A DNA stretch of 64,000 bases, from NCBI RefSeq assembly GCF_000380085.1, contig NZ_KB904558.1:62001-126000 (forward strand), in the 5' to 3' direction. This document shows positions 26,652-36,364 of this stretch, in pieces; the first letter of the stretch is position 1; the number at the start of each line of letters is the position of its first letter. Position numbers and translations under genes: made by a program. This DNA is from Streptococcus merionis DSM 19192. GTDB lineage: Bacteria > Bacillota > Bacilli > Lactobacillales > Streptococcaceae. The notes beneath the pieces were generated by a model. It was not told the origin of the DNA, did no database searches, and worked only from the letters and a program-made list of their open reading frames with translations.

Positions 26652-27908
26652 ATGACACATTTTTCTGGATTCCATAAAAAAACACGCCTAGAGCGTATAG
26701 AACTGCTTAAAAATCAGAACCCCTTAACTGCTGAAACCTACCAAAACTTAGTAGAGGACAACAATCTCCCTGAGAGCACCGCTGGCCAAATGACTGAAAA
26801 CCATATCGGCACTTTTGCCCTTCCTATGAGTGCGGTGCCTGATTTTCTGGTCAACAGCCAAGCATATCAGCTGCCTCTCGTCACGGAGGAACCTTCGGTG
26901 GTTGCGGCGTTAAATTATGCTAATAAAATCATCAGCAAATCAGATGGCTTTTCGACTCAAGTGCATGAACGCCTGATGATCGGCCAAGTAGCCCTCTATG
27001 ATGTCCCCGATTTATCAGAAGCACTCTACCAGATTGCCCAGCATGAACAAGATATTTTAAACCTAGCTGACGCGGCACACCCGTCCATTGTCAAGAGAGG
27101 CGGCGGCGCCAGATATCTCCGCACAGAAGTCAAGGAAGACTTTCTCATCGTCTACCTCCATGCTGATGTCCAAGAAGCCATGGGCGCCAATATTCTCAAT
27201 AACATGCTAGAAGGTATCAAGCCTTATTTGACGGAGCTGACAGGTGCTCAAGCCCTCATGGCCATCCTGTCCAATTACGCGACCGCCTCTCTAGTCACAG
27301 CCAGCTGTCGTTTGAACGTCAATACTATTTCTGGTGGTCTTGAGACTGCTCAAAAAATCGTCAAAGCTAGTCGTCTAGCTCAGGTAGATCCCTATCGGGC
27401 AGCAACTCACAATAAAGGAATTTTTAATGGCATTGATGCTGTCGTAATGGCAACAGGAAATGATTGGCGAGCCATTGAAGCAGGTAGTCACGCCTATGCC
27501 TGTCAAGATGGACAGTACCGAGGACTAGCAAAATGGACGCTAGACGGAGAATGTCTCATGGGCCAGCTGAGCCTGCCCATGCCCATCGCCACTGTCGGTG
27601 GCTCTATTGGCTTAAATCCCAAGGTCAAGGCTGCTTTTGATCTACTAGGCCATCCCAATGCCAAAACTTTAGCTGGTCTAATCGTTGCAACAGGACTCTG
27701 CCAAAACTTTGCAGCCCTCAGAGCTCTAGTAACTACTGGTATCCAAGCTGGCCACATGAAACTCCAAGCCAAGTCTTTGGCCATGCTAGCAGGAGCTACG
27801 GAAAGCGAAATCGAGCAGGTTGCCCAAAAACTCCGCCAAAGCCAGCACACCAATTTAGCGCAAGCTAAGGCCATACTAGAGAAATTGAGAAAACCAAACA
27901 TAGACTAA
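26652..27908 (+). CDS. mvaA: Hydroxymethylglutaryl-CoA reductase (class II)
   Basis: A 418-residue enzyme converting HMG-CoA to mevalonate, the committed step to isoprenoids in streptococci. Conserved elements: the MTENHIGTFALPMSAVPDF region, EPSVVAALNYANKI, a DPYRAATHNKGIFNGIDAVVMATGNDWRA substrate/cofactor loop, and the LPMPIATVGGSIGLNPKVKAAF motif; the catalytic histidine lies in HMKLQA near the C-terminus. The start is fixed by AAAGGAG seven bases upstream. Its usual partner mvaS is not present on either side. Confidence 0.97.
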   Translation: MTHFSGFHKKTRLERIELLKNQNPLTAETYQNLVEDNNLPESTAGQMTENHIGTFALPMSAVPDFLVNSQAYQLPLVTEEPSVVAALNYANKIISKSDGFSTQVHERLMIGQVALYDVPDLSEALYQIAQHEQDILNLADAAHPSIVKRGGGARYLRTEVKEDFLIVYLHADVQEAMGANILNNMLEGIKPYLTELTGAQALMAILSNYATASLVTASCRLNVNTISGGLETAQKIVKASRLAQVDPYRAATHNKGIFNGIDAVVMATGNDWRAIEAGSHAYACQDGQYRGLAKWTLDGECLMGQLSLPMPIATVGGSIGLNPKVKAAFDLLGHPNAKTLAGLIVATGLCQNFAALRALVTTGIQAGHMKLQAKSLAMLAGATESEIEQVAQKLRQSQHTNLAQAKAILEKLRKPNID

Positions 27909-27920
27909 AGTAAGAAAAAA

Positions 27921-28062
27921 TACTTTGTTCCAGAAAATCAAAAACGGATTAGAGAAAGTAGACTTTGCGGTGTATCCCTCAAAGCCTACTACTAGCCAGA
28001 TTTATTCCTATGTCACCAAACCATTAAAGGCAAATGTAGCAGAAATCATGGAAAACTACTGA
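27921..28062 (+). pseudogene. Possible gene fragment after mvaA
   Basis: One frame reads a plausible protein tail ending ...VYPSKPTTSQIYSYVTKPLK...MENY and a stop at 28062, with no start codon. Composition looks coding-like, but I do not recognise the family. A relic or chance reading cannot be told apart. Confidence 0.3.
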
Positions 28063-28093
28063 TTTTATGCCAAAAAAATGCCCCAAAACACAG

Positions 28094-28140
28094 AAAAAGC
28101 CTACTGCACAACGCCGAAACGTTGATACAATAGGCTTTTT
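28094..28140. terminator. Bidirectional terminator between mvaA and hup
   Basis: AAAAAGCCTA (28094-28103) and TAGGCTTTTT (28131-28140) with an inner CAACG...CGTTG stem; T-runs on both strands serve the two convergent genes. Confidence 0.92.
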
Positions 28141-28149
28141 AAGCTGTTA

Positions 28150-28425
28150 TTATTTAACAGCGTCTTTAAGGGCTTTACCAGCTTTGAACGCTGGAACTTT
28201 TGATGCCGCGATTGTGATTTCTTTACCAGTTTGTGGGTTGCGACCCTTACGAGCAGCACGTTCACGTACTTCAAAGTTACCGAAACCGATCAATTGAACT
28301 TTTTCACCAGCTGCAAGGTAGTCAGATACTGATGCAAATACTGCATCAACAGCAGCTGTTGAATCTTTCTTAGTCAACCCTGTAGCTTCTGCTACTTTTG
28401 CGATCAAATCTTGTTTGTTAGCCAT
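28150..28425 (-). CDS. hup: DNA-binding protein HU
   Basis: A 91-residue histone-like protein, the main nucleoid-compacting factor. [30 protein letters not shown] forms the helical dimer part; [24 protein letters not shown] is the DNA-binding arm with the intercalating proline (RNPQTG). Preceded by GGAGG and by a strong promoter (TTGACC, 17 bp, TATGAT). Codon use is strongly biased, as expected for a highly expressed gene. Confidence 0.98.
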   Translation of the reverse strand: MANKQDLIAKVAEATGLTKKDSTAAVDAVFASVSDYLAAGEKVQLIGFGNFEVRERAARKGRNPQTGKEITIAASKVPAFKAGKALKDAVK

Positions 28426-28476
28426 TGTGCTAAAACCTCCAAATAATTTTAATGAGCTATTGCTCTAACATGTACT

Positions 28477-28505
28477 ATCATATCCTAAAAAATGTATTCG
28501 GTCAA
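28477..28505 (-). promoter_or_regulatory. Promoter of hup
   Basis: Minus strand: -35 TTGACC (28505-28500), 17-bp spacer, -10 TATGAT (28482-28477). The ATG is 52 bases past the -10. Confidence 0.8.
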
Positions 28506-28626
28506 GTATTAAAGGCGTTTTGACGTCATTTTTGAGGGTTTTATTGAAATTTTTTAAAACGAGAACCTTTTATCTGTGATAAAGTGCTTTTATTATCCTA
28601 AATCGTAGGATATTCAGCGTTTTAAC

Positions 28627-29217
28627 TTATTTTTGGAAAACTTCAAAAATCAGCTGATCATTGTACAAATCAATGCTTCTTGCCTTAACAGCCATACCTA
28701 ATTTATTTTCAATATGCGGTAAATCAACGGTAATCTTTCCTGTTTTAGGATCGATTAAAATGGCCTTAGGCAATTTGTAGTTTTTACTGATATAGTTTAA
28801 AATCTCCGATTTTGGCAAAGACAGGGTGCCTGCTGAGACCTCATTGACCTCTAAAATAACAGCTCCTGTCTCATCGCGATAGGGCGAAAAGTAGACATAA
28901 AGCGGAATTTTCGCCCCTAAAATTTCATAAAATCCCTCAAAAACGACCCTTTTCTCTGTCAAATAGATAGCGTAAGTAAAGGTCTTAGATTGGTAATTCT
29001 TGAGATAACTCTTTAGAGCAAGATTGAGTTGGTCCCTTGTCGTTGAAAATGTCCCAACTTGAAAATTCGTGGTCACTTCTTGAGCAGTCCTATCGGTTTC
29101 TCGTGGGCTAGACATTCTCAAAAAGAGAACCGTCATCAGAGCTAACTGAACGCCCACTAAACCAATAAAAAGCCATTTCCAGATATTAATCTTGTTGCCA
29201 AATCTGACGCGTTTCAT
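28627..29217 (-). CDS. YpmS-like membrane-anchored protein (DUF2140)
   Basis: A 196-residue protein with one N-terminal transmembrane helix (WLFIGLVGVQLALMTVLFL) and an extracytoplasmic domain (FQVGTFSTTRDQLNLALKSYLKNYQ, GKITVDLPHIENKLGMAVKA). It overlaps the upstream SGNH hydrolase by 32 bases, and the ATG has GGAG before it. The YpmS family is linked with the YpmR-like hydrolase in many Firmicutes; the function is unknown, possibly envelope related. Confidence 0.82.
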   Translation of the reverse strand: MKRVRFGNKINIWKWLFIGLVGVQLALMTVLFLRMSSPRETDRTAQEVTTNFQVGTFSTTRDQLNLALKSYLKNYQSKTFTYAIYLTEKRVVFEGFYEILGAKIPLYVYFSPYRDETGAVILEVNEVSAGTLSLPKSEILNYISKNYKLPKAILIDPKTGKITVDLPHIENKLGMAVKARSIDLYNDQLIFEVFQK

Positions 29218-30034
29218 CTAATTTCTCCATAATTGCTGCTTGCATGATTTGATAGCCGATATTATTTGGATGGAAATGATCTCCCTCAAACAGAGCGTCA
29301 TTAACCACCACTGACTGCCCATTCGCGTTTTCTGTGATTCCTTCCTGCCCGTCAATCCCTCGGTAAAGTCGATCGTTTATGGGCACAAAATAAGCCCTAT
29401 CGATGGAAGCTAAGGTCTGCTCAGTAACGCTATTCCAATTATCGATAACCGTTTGCATCTCTGTGATCTCAGGAAAATTCAGGTAAAAAGGATTGTAAAT
29501 CCCCAGCACATAGATCGGTAAATCAGGATTTTCGGCCCGCGCCTGCGTAATAATGTCCCTCAACCGCTGGCTGTACTCTTGGGCGGGTTTTTCGAAAGTA
29601 TCCACTGTCAGATTTGCAAGATTTTGTCGAATCACCCGCATGACGTCATTTCCACCGACAGTCAAGGTCAAAAGATCTGCCTGAGCCAAGTGTTCTTGCA
29701 AATGAATATCTTCTGTCAGTCGCTTTAAAATCTGATTGCTCGTATTACCTGCTACCCCATAATTTTCAACCTGAACGTCATAGCCATATTGCAAAGAGAG
29801 GTTGCTTGCCACCAAAGGAACAAATCCTCCTTGGCCGGTTGAATCTCCGACACCTTCCGTCAAAGAATCCCCTAGTGCAACATAGTGAAATGGCTGACGA
29901 CTGGGCTTTTTCTCTTCTGTCGTTCGTAGTAAAAGTGGCTTTGCTTCTGGAATGAGAGCCTGAAATAGGAAAAAGGCCAAGCCAAAGCTCAGTCCTAATC
30001 CTATAAGGCTAGTTAAAAGGCCCCGCTTATTCAT
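29186..30034 (-). CDS. SGNH/GDSL hydrolase (YpmR-like lipase/acylhydrolase)
   Basis: A 282-residue surface hydrolase with an N-terminal membrane segment ([20 protein letters not shown]). SGNH blocks are visible: [10 protein letters not shown] (block I serine), [10 protein letters not shown] (Gly), [10 protein letters not shown] (block III, GGND) and [14 protein letters not shown] (Asp-His). It likely acts on an ester in the envelope; substrate unknown. Overlaps degV by 8 bases and YpmS by 32, so degV-lipase-ypmS form one transcript. Confidence 0.9.
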   Translation of the reverse strand: MNKRGLLTSLIGLGLSFGLAFFLFQALIPEAKPLLLRTTEEKKPSRQPFHYVALGDSLTEGVGDSTGQGGFVPLVASNLSLQYGYDVQVENYGVAGNTSNQILKRLTEDIHLQEHLAQADLLTLTVGGNDVMRVIRQNLANLTVDTFEKPAQEYSQRLRDIITQARAENPDLPIYVLGIYNPFYLNFPEITEMQTVIDNWNSVTEQTLASIDRAYFVPINDRLYRGIDGQEGITENANGQSVVVNDALFEGDHFHPNNIGYQIMQAAIMEKLDETRQIWQQD

Positions 30035-30866
30035 AGCGCACCAAGACAGCCCAAGCGTCTTCTCCCGTATGAGTCTGAATGATCGAGCCTGTTTCTAAAA
30101 CCGAAATCTCCTTAGCGACTAAATGTGATAATCTTTCTTTCATTCCAAGAGCATAATCAGCCATCCCTGCATAGGAAATACCGATTTCAGCAATCTTTCG
30201 TCCACCAGCTTCTGCCTGAGAGATGAAAGTATCCAACCACTTTGTAAATGTCTTGGTACCACGGCCTTTTAAAATCGGCTGAAGCTGATGATCAACCATT
30301 TCCATTACCACTTTGATGTTTAAAAGCGAGCTCATCATACCAGACACACGGCTGATACGACCTCCTTTTACGAGATTTTCCAGAGTTGAAATCCCTATAA
30401 AGAGTTGCGACTTGTTGCGGACTTCTTCAATCTTAGCTAAGATTTCGTCCTTACTAGCGCCAGCCTGAGCAAGCTTGGCCGCTTCAACCACTTGGAATTT
30501 GAGGCTTTGGTCGGTAAAGGTCGAATCGACCACCGTGACATCACGGTTGGCGATAAGCCCGCCCTGACGCGCAGCTTCTACCGTACCAGACAGGGCGTGT
30601 GAGGTATGAATCGAGATAATTTGGTCCCCTTCCTCGCTAATGGCCTCATAGGTTTCTGCAAAAAGACCAACAGGAGGTTGACTTGTCTTTGGTAACGCCT
30701 TGGCCTTCTTCATCAAAGCCAGAAACTCGCCTTCCCTGAGGTCGGCATCTGAATAAAGAACCCCATCAACCATAACTGACAAGGGAACTATCGTAATCTC
30801 AAGGTTCTTTACAATCTCAGGTTCAATGCTAATACAAGAATCTGTCACAATTTTAATCTTAGACAT
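30027..30866 (-). CDS. DegV family fatty-acid-binding protein
   Basis: A 279-residue DegV (FakB-like) protein: [34 protein letters not shown] at the N-terminus, [13 protein letters not shown] (ligand loop with TSQP), [19 protein letters not shown] and a C-terminal [18 protein letters not shown]. FakB proteins present fatty acids to the kinase FakA; whether this copy does so is inference. I chose the ATG at 30866; a GTG nine bases earlier is the alternative start. Confidence 0.9.
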   Translation of the reverse strand: MSKIKIVTDSCISIEPEIVKNLEITIVPLSVMVDGVLYSDADLREGEFLALMKKAKALPKTSQPPVGLFAETYEAISEEGDQIISIHTSHALSGTVEAARQGGLIANRDVTVVDSTFTDQSLKFQVVEAAKLAQAGASKDEILAKIEEVRNKSQLFIGISTLENLVKGGRISRVSGMMSSLLNIKVVMEMVDHQLQPILKGRGTKTFTKWLDTFISQAEAGGRKIAEIGISYAGMADYALGMKERLSHLVAKEISVLETGSIIQTHTGEDAWAVLVRYE

Positions 30867-30875
30867 GTCATACAC

Positions 30876-31309
30876 TCACTTTCTCATAATTGTTTATATT
30901 ATATCAGATTTGCTAAAAAAAGACTGTCCCTAGACTTTTATATGGGATAGTAGCTCTTTTCATCAAAGCAAGGCTTTTCTTGTCAGCATTTTTTCAAAGA
31001 ATAGCACAACAAAAGGATTTGCCATACTGTACCAGTCCTGTGAACAATACTGTTTAAAAACTAGAGGTCAGCTGTAAAAAGGCAAACTTCGTATCTCAGA
31101 TAATTATTACCCGCTTACTTCTTTGTTAAAGTTTGATTGTTTTGACCTTCTCGGTGATCTCCGCCGTACTGACTATCCATTTCACTCCCCAACGCTAGTT
31201 TCACACCAAAACTAGCTTGTAAAAGCAGGTTCTAAGTGTTTCAGAAAAAAACGGTTGCTAGCTCAGCTATTTCCCATCTCTCTCAGCTCGTTTTCCTCCT
31301 AAATCGTGC
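30876..31309. other. Intergenic region before rlmD
   Basis: No gene found. A CTgTCCC...GGGAtAG hairpin at about 30927-30950 is a weak terminator-like element. A perfect GCTAGTTT-CACACCA-AAACTAGC hairpin is at 31194-31216. The rest shows no recognisable signal. Confidence 0.5.
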
Positions 31310-31315
31310 TATAAT
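31310..31315 (+). promoter_or_regulatory. Extended -10 of a possibly leaderless rlmD
   Basis: TG-C-TATAAT ends at 31315 and the ATG begins at 31322, exactly 6 bases later. No ribosome-binding site lies between them. Confidence 0.65.
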
Positions 31316-31321
31316 AGACTT

Positions 31322-32683
31322 ATGAATCTTACCATTAAACAAACCATTCCTCTAAAAATCAAGCGTCTAGGCATCAATGGCGAAGGGATTGGCTTTTACA
31401 AGAAAACCCTCGTTTTTGTTGACGGAGCCTTAAAGGGCGAGGATATTCTCTGTCAGGTGACGGCTATTAAGCGAAATTTTGTAGAAGCTCGTCTGCTGAA
31501 AATCACTAAACCGTCAAAGTTCCGCGTTGATCCAGCCTGTCCTGTTTATCAAGTTTGTGGCGGCTGCCAAATCATGCACTTGCGCTATGACAAGCAGTTG
31601 GATTTCAAAACGGATCTGTTACAGCAGGCTCTGAAAAAATTTCAACCCCAAGGTTACGAGAATTTTGAGATTAGGCCGACCATCGGCATGACAGAGCCAA
31701 CGCATTATCGAGCGAAACTGCAATTTCAAGTTCGTAAATTCAAGGGCAAGGTAGTCGCTGGCCTCTACGCTCAGAACTCCCACCGTCTGGTCGAATTACG
31801 AGACTGTCTCGTTCAGGATGACTTAACCCAGCAAATCATCAATCAAGTAAGCCTGCTTTTGACCCGCTACAATGTTCCCATCTACGACGAACGCAAAATT
31901 GCTGGCGTCCGCACAGTCATGATTCGTAAGGCTCACGCTACTAACCAGATTCAGCTAATCTTTGTCGCCTCTAAGCCTGTCAAGCTTGATTTTGTCATTC
32001 GAGATTTGAACCAGCAATTTCCACAGATTGAGACTGTTGCCTTTAATCTCAACAAGTCGAAAACCAGTGAGATTTACGGTGACTTCACCAAGATTCTCTG
32101 GGGCAAAGAGACGATTGAAGAAGGTGTTCTGGATTACCGCTTTGCCTTGTCCCCACGCGCCTTCTACCAGCTCAATCCCAAACAAACCCAAATTCTCTAT
32201 AGCGAAGCTATCAAGGCGCTGGATGTCTCACCTGACGATCATCTGATCGATGCTTACTGCGGCGTCGGAACTATTGGACTCGCTTTTGCAGGAAAAGTCG
32301 CCTCTATCAGGGGGATGGATATTATTCCAGAAGCTATCGCTGATGCTAGGGAAAATGCTGCGCGATTAGGAGTTAAAAATGCCCTCTACGAGACAGGAAC
32401 TGCTGAAACCGTTATTCCTAAATGGTACAAAAATGGTTACCGAGCAGACGCCATCATCGTAGACCCTCCGCGGACTGGTCTGGATAGCAAGCTACTTGAT
32501 ACTCTTCTGCGCTACAAACCCCAAAAGATGGTCTATGTTTCCTGCAATGTCTCCACATTAGCTCGCGACCTAGCCCAGCTAGTCAAAGTTTACAACGTCG
32601 TCTACCTCCAATCTGTTGACATGTTTCCACACACTGCAAGAACAGAGTGTGTGGTTAAACTGGTACGGAAAAAGAAAGTCTAG
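31322..32683 (+). CDS. rlmD: 23S rRNA (uracil-5-)-methyltransferase RlmD/RlmCD type
   Basis: A 453-residue enzyme. An N-terminal TRAM domain ([34 protein letters not shown]) is followed by an Fe-S cluster set ([15 protein letters not shown]), the SAM site [25 protein letters not shown] and the catalytic Cys in [17 protein letters not shown]. Gram-positive bacteria often use one RlmCD for both U747 and U1939; substrate choice here is not visible. It probably has no 5' leader. The downstream small membrane protein starts 10 bases after its stop. Confidence 0.95.
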   Translation: MNLTIKQTIPLKIKRLGINGEGIGFYKKTLVFVDGALKGEDILCQVTAIKRNFVEARLLKITKPSKFRVDPACPVYQVCGGCQIMHLRYDKQLDFKTDLLQQALKKFQPQGYENFEIRPTIGMTEPTHYRAKLQFQVRKFKGKVVAGLYAQNSHRLVELRDCLVQDDLTQQIINQVSLLLTRYNVPIYDERKIAGVRTVMIRKAHATNQIQLIFVASKPVKLDFVIRDLNQQFPQIETVAFNLNKSKTSEIYGDFTKILWGKETIEEGVLDYRFALSPRAFYQLNPKQTQILYSEAIKALDVSPDDHLIDAYCGVGTIGLAFAGKVASIRGMDIIPEAIADARENAARLGVKNALYETGTAETVIPKWYKNGYRADAIIVDPPRTGLDSKLLDTLLRYKPQKMVYVSCNVSTLARDLAQLVKVYNVVYLQSVDMFPHTARTECVVKLVRKKKV

Positions 32684-32693
32684 AAAGAAAAGC

Positions 32694-33056
32694 ATGCCAA
32701 AAAGTAAACTTTTAAAATCCTCTCTCATCATCACGCTGATCGAGTTAAGCCTTGTCGCACTTCTAATGGCTTATCTCTGGTTTGATGCATCATATGGATC
32801 TCATGAATATGCCTCAGATACAGCTGGTCACGGCATGGCTATTGCCATTCTCACGATTCCTTTCGCCTATTTCTTTACTTTGAGTGTGATTAATGCACTA
32901 GCTTTTATGCTCACTAATAAATGGCTAGCAGGACTTCAAGTCATTCTTTCGCTCGCTCCCCTAGCAACACCCTTCTCACATACCATTATTTTTGCCCTAC
33001 CACAGATTATTTTGCTCGTTGTTTTTATTCTCAAAAAAAGTACCTCTATTAATTAA
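32694..33056 (+). CDS. Small membrane protein of unknown function
   Basis: A 120-residue protein with about four hydrophobic segments (SSLIITLIELSLVALLMAYLWF, MAIAILTIPFAYFFTLSVI, GLQVILSLAPLATPF, IIFALPQIILLVVFIL). No family recognised. The start is ATG at 32694, 10 bases after rlmD, so they may be cotranscribed. Ends in a terminator at 33055-33097. Confidence 0.7.
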   Translation: MPKSKLLKSSLIITLIELSLVALLMAYLWFDASYGSHEYASDTAGHGMAIAILTIPFAYFFTLSVINALAFMLTNKWLAGLQVILSLAPLATPFSHTIIFALPQIILLVVFILKKSTSIN

Positions 33057-33097
33057 AAGCTCGCTGGTTTACATTCACACTGTCGAGCTTTTTTTTG
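33055..33097 (+). terminator. Terminator after the small membrane gene
   Basis: AAAAGCTCG (33055-33063) pairs with CGAGCTTTT (33084-33092), followed by a T-run. Confidence 0.85.
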
Positions 33098-33305
33098 TAT
33101 AAATAGAGACATTTGAAGTAACTTTGATATAGCGCCACTTTCGACTTGCCTAAGACAGTGATACCTACGTCTCAAATTTTTGTCTGAAAGTATTTGATTT
33201 AGCAATAGTTTCCTTGTGGTTGACAAAATCAACAAAAGTCAACTAAAAATCCATTGTTTTTCCAGAAATTCTAATATAAAATGAAAATAGGAAAGAGGTG
33301 CGTAT

Positions 33306-34421
33306 ATGACTCACAAAATTTCAATTAGCCATAGAATTAGCAAGTATCGAAAAGAGAAAGGAATCACACAAGAAGAATTAGCCAACTTTATTGGCGTCTC
33401 AAAGGCCTCAGTTTCCAAATGGGAGATTGGGCACAGTTTTCCTGATATTACCTTTCTGCCACAATTGGCGACCTACTTTAACATTAGCATCGATGAGTTG
33501 ATGGGCTATGAGCCACAGTTGACTCCTACTGCTATTCGAGAATACTATCAATCTTTAGCAACCGATTTTTCAAGAAAACCGTTTGAGAAAGTTTTAGAGA
33601 GTTGCCAAGAATTGATTAAGTCCTATTATTCCTGTTACCCTTTCCTCTTTGCAATGGGGCAACTGCTACTCAATCATTGTCATCTAGCACCTACAATCGA
33701 TAAGACGGAAGCCACAATTCGTTATGCTCAAAGCCTCTTTCAAAAGATCAAAACGGAGTCAAATGACCTTGAACTTCAAAAGCAAGCGATTTATTTAGAA
33801 GCCATTTGTTTGTTACAGCTCAAAGAACCTGAACACGTGATCGATCTTATTGAACACCCTAATACTGCGCTGATGTCCCAAGAAATTCTTCTGGCACAGG
33901 CTTATCAGGCTACTGGGCAAATCGAACAAGCTCAAGAAACATTACAGATTGAAATTTACCAGTATTTTTTGACCCTACTACAGCTTTTACAAACCTATCT
34001 GTCCCTTACTGCAGACCAACCGAAAACTGTTAGTATGATTGAGAATCGCTTATTAAAATTAATCATTGCTTTTGACCTTGAAAAGCTACATCCTTTTGTC
34101 CTTTTCCCTATCTATCTGAAATTAGCTCAAGTTTACAGCACTCATCAAAATATTGAAAAAGTTTTTCATTACCTAAATGAGTATGTCCGTTTAGCCACCT
34201 CAAAAATTTTTCCTGTTAAACTGAAGGGCGATTCTTTTTTTACCAAAATAGATGGCTGGTTTAACCAGCTTCCACTTGGCACCCAGCCACCTCAGGATGA
34301 AGTTGCTGTCAAAAAATCTCTTTATGATGGAGTGATTCTTAATCCATCTTTTACTAATCTTTCTGAAAATCCTAGCTTTTCTAAACTTTGTCACCGGCTT
34401 CAGATACTTTTAGAATCCTAA
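33306..34421 (+). CDS. XRE-family regulator with helical repeat domain
   Basis: A 371-residue regulator. The N-terminal helix-turn-helix is ISHRISKYRKEKGITQEELANFIGVSKASVSKWEIGHSFPDITFLPQLATYFNISIDELMGY. From about residue 80 on it is helical and leucine-rich with TPR-like units (AQAYQATGQIEQAQETLQIEIYQ), perhaps a peptide- or partner-sensing domain. A strong AAAGAGG site precedes the ATG. It is followed directly by PLDc_N and an ABC transporter pair, which it most likely controls. Confidence 0.85.
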   Translation: MTHKISISHRISKYRKEKGITQEELANFIGVSKASVSKWEIGHSFPDITFLPQLATYFNISIDELMGYEPQLTPTAIREYYQSLATDFSRKPFEKVLESCQELIKSYYSCYPFLFAMGQLLLNHCHLAPTIDKTEATIRYAQSLFQKIKTESNDLELQKQAIYLEAICLLQLKEPEHVIDLIEHPNTALMSQEILLAQAYQATGQIEQAQETLQIEIYQYFLTLLQLLQTYLSLTADQPKTVSMIENRLLKLIIAFDLEKLHPFVLFPIYLKLAQVYSTHQNIEKVFHYLNEYVRLATSKIFPVKLKGDSFFTKIDGWFNQLPLGTQPPQDEVAVKKSLYDGVILNPSFTNLSENPSFSKLCHRLQILLES

Positions 34422-34440
34422 TCCCTATTTGGAGGTTCCT

Positions 34441-34650
34441 ATGAACACATTTGAACGGGTTAAAGAATATCTTCCCTTCCTCGTACCACTGTTCCTTTTA
34501 CAACTAATCCTAGCTATTGTTGCCGTTATTCATATCCTTAGACACTCTCATTACCGATACGGAAATAAAGTGTTTTGGCTGATCATTGTCATATTTGGAC
34601 AACTTGTCGGGCCCATTCTTTATTTTCTGATTGGGAAAGGAGATGACTAA
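34441..34650 (+). CDS. Small membrane protein with PLDc_N-type domain
   Basis: A 69-residue protein with two membrane helices (LVPLFLLQLILAIVAVIHIL and KVFWLIIVIFGQLVGPILYFLIG) and the PLDc_N hallmark IIVIFGQLVGPILYF, ending GKGDD. The ATG at 34441 has GGAGG seven bases upstream; its stop overlaps the start of the ABC ATPase (TAATG). The gene order resembles yxlE-yxlF-yxlG of Bacillus, where the small protein is linked with an ABC exporter. Confidence 0.8.
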   Translation: MNTFERVKEYLPFLVPLFLLQLILAIVAVIHILRHSHYRYGNKVFWLIIVIFGQLVGPILYFLIGKGDD

Positions 34651-35555
34651 TGGCAATTTTAGAAATTAGCCATCTGGAAAAGCACTTTGGTGAAAAAAAG
34701 ATACTTAGCGACCTTAATATTACAGTGCCAGAGCATTCTATCTTTGGTTTTTTAGGTCAAAATGGATCTGGGAAAACAACCACCATGAAATTAATTCTTG
34801 GACTCTTAAAAGCAAACAAGGGGACAATTACCGTAAATGGCGAAAAGGTTCAGTACGGTGATACTAAAACAAATCGTTTTGTCGGCTATTTACCCGATGT
34901 CCCAGCCTTTTATGATTATATGACTGCCAGAGAATATTTACAACTCTGCGGGCGCCTAACTGGATTATCCAAGAAAAAAACTGAACTAAAAAGTCAGGAA
35001 TTACTCCAGTTAGTTGGTTTAACCTACGAAAAAAAGCCTATAAAGACATTTTCCAGAGGAATGAAACAACGTCTGGGGATTGCCCAGGCTCTACTCAACG
35101 AACCGAAACTCCTCATTTGTGATGAACCGACCTCTGCGCTTGATCCGATAGGCCGTAAGGAAATACTAGATATTCTCTTGGCCGTCAAGGAACAAACCAC
35201 TATCTTGTTTTCGACGCATATCTTATCTGATGTTGAACGTATCTGCGACCAAGTAGCTATTCTTCACAAGGGAAAAATTGTGCTCAGCAGTACTCTGGAT
35301 ACTTTAAAACGACAATACAGCAGAGATGATTATCAGATCTCCTTTGCTAAGCAAGCCGATCTAGACCGCTTCTTCACTCATCCAGATATTAAAAATTTAT
35401 GCAATCAAAAATCTAAAGAAGGGCTGGTGCTGCATCTCAAAACCAGTGATGGTCAAAAACTCCTAGAGATTCTGGCTCAAGAAAAACTTCTCCCGTCATC
35501 ATTTGCTAAGTTAGAGCCTAATCTAGAAACTATTTTTGAGGAGGTGATTCAATGA
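34650..35555 (+). CDS. ABC transporter ATP-binding protein
   Basis: A 301-residue ATPase of the drug/bacteriocin-resistance (YxlF/BcrA) class. Walker A is LGQNGSGKTTTMK, signature FSRGMKQRLGIAQALL, Walker [19 protein letters not shown] and the H-loop ILFSTHILSDVERI. The C-terminal part from residue 215 is the usual BcrA-type extension. It overlaps the PLDc_N gene and the permease gene by a few bases, so the three are translationally linked. The substrate is unknown. Confidence 0.93.
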   Translation: MAILEISHLEKHFGEKKILSDLNITVPEHSIFGFLGQNGSGKTTTMKLILGLLKANKGTITVNGEKVQYGDTKTNRFVGYLPDVPAFYDYMTAREYLQLCGRLTGLSKKKTELKSQELLQLVGLTYEKKPIKTFSRGMKQRLGIAQALLNEPKLLICDEPTSALDPIGRKEILDILLAVKEQTTILFSTHILSDVERICDQVAILHKGKIVLSSTLDTLKRQYSRDDYQISFAKQADLDRFFTHPDIKNLCNQKSKEGLVLHLKTSDGQKLLEILAQEKLLPSSFAKLEPNLETIFEEVIQ

Positions 35556-36307
35556 TTACCTTTCTAAAAAAGGAATGGGTAGAGCATCAACGTAACTACA
35601 AACTCTTTTTAATGCTCATCATTTTTGCTCTATTTGGTTTTATGAGTCCTCTTATTGCAAAGCTAACTCCCCTTATCATGGAAATCGTTATTGACGGAGT
35701 AGATCTTACTACTCTACCAGAACCAACAGCGCTGGATTCTTGGGGACAATTTTTTAAGAATGTTACGCAGACTGGCTTGATTTTTCTTGTCGTCCTGTTT
35801 AGTGGAATCCTCACATCAGATTTATCCAAAGGCACCCTAATCATTTTGCTAGCTAAAGGTTTACCAAGATGGTGTGTCATTTTGGCCAAGGGTCTACTCA
35901 TGATAAGCCTATGGACGCTCAGTCTGATACTCTGTTTTGGCATCGCCTATACTTACACAGTCTTTCTTTTTCCTCAAATATCTCTACCTCATCTTAGCTT
36001 CGCACTTTTTTGTCTTTGGCTCTTTGGCATTCTTTTGATGTCATTAATTCTCATAACTTCCGTTATTATCACAAGCAATTATCTCGTCCTGATCGTTATA
36101 GGACTCTTCGTAGCTGGACTCCTTGTGCTTAATCTCTTTCCTGGCACACTTTCTTTTAATCCGCTTTCTCTCATTACACAAAGCACAGCATTCTTAACCA
36201 ATCTGGAAAAACCTAGCAGAATCTTTCCAGCAGTTGTCATCACAATCATCACAATCACCATTTCTTTAGGAGGAGCTGTCCTCTCCTTTAATAAAAAACA
36301 ACTTTAA
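35552..36307 (+). CDS. ABC transporter permease
   Basis: A 251-residue membrane protein with six hydrophobic segments (e.g. LFLMLIIFALFGFMSPLIA, LIFLVVLFSGILTSDLSKG, LLMSLILITSVIITSNYL, LIVIGLFVAGLLVLNLFPG). It has the ABC-2 pattern FSGILTSDLSKGTLIILLAKGL, typical of permeases paired with BcrA-like ATPases. ATGA overlap with the ATPase. Role: export of, or protection from, a toxic or signalling molecule; not specified by sequence. Confidence 0.88.
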   Translation: MITFLKKEWVEHQRNYKLFLMLIIFALFGFMSPLIAKLTPLIMEIVIDGVDLTTLPEPTALDSWGQFFKNVTQTGLIFLVVLFSGILTSDLSKGTLIILLAKGLPRWCVILAKGLLMISLWTLSLILCFGIAYTYTVFLFPQISLPHLSFALFCLWLFGILLMSLILITSVIITSNYLVLIVIGLFVAGLLVLNLFPGTLSFNPLSLITQSTAFLTNLEKPSRIFPAVVITIITITISLGGAVLSFNKKQL

Positions 36308-36364
36308 TTTACCCATGATTATTTTCTAAAGTGTTATACTAAAAGAAAACCAAGGAGGAAATCG

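Noticed and set aside
31194..31216. Perfect GCTAGTTT/AAACTAGC hairpin before rlmD, as a terminator
   Set aside because: No T-run follows on either strand and no nearby gene ends there. Kept only as an inverted repeat.
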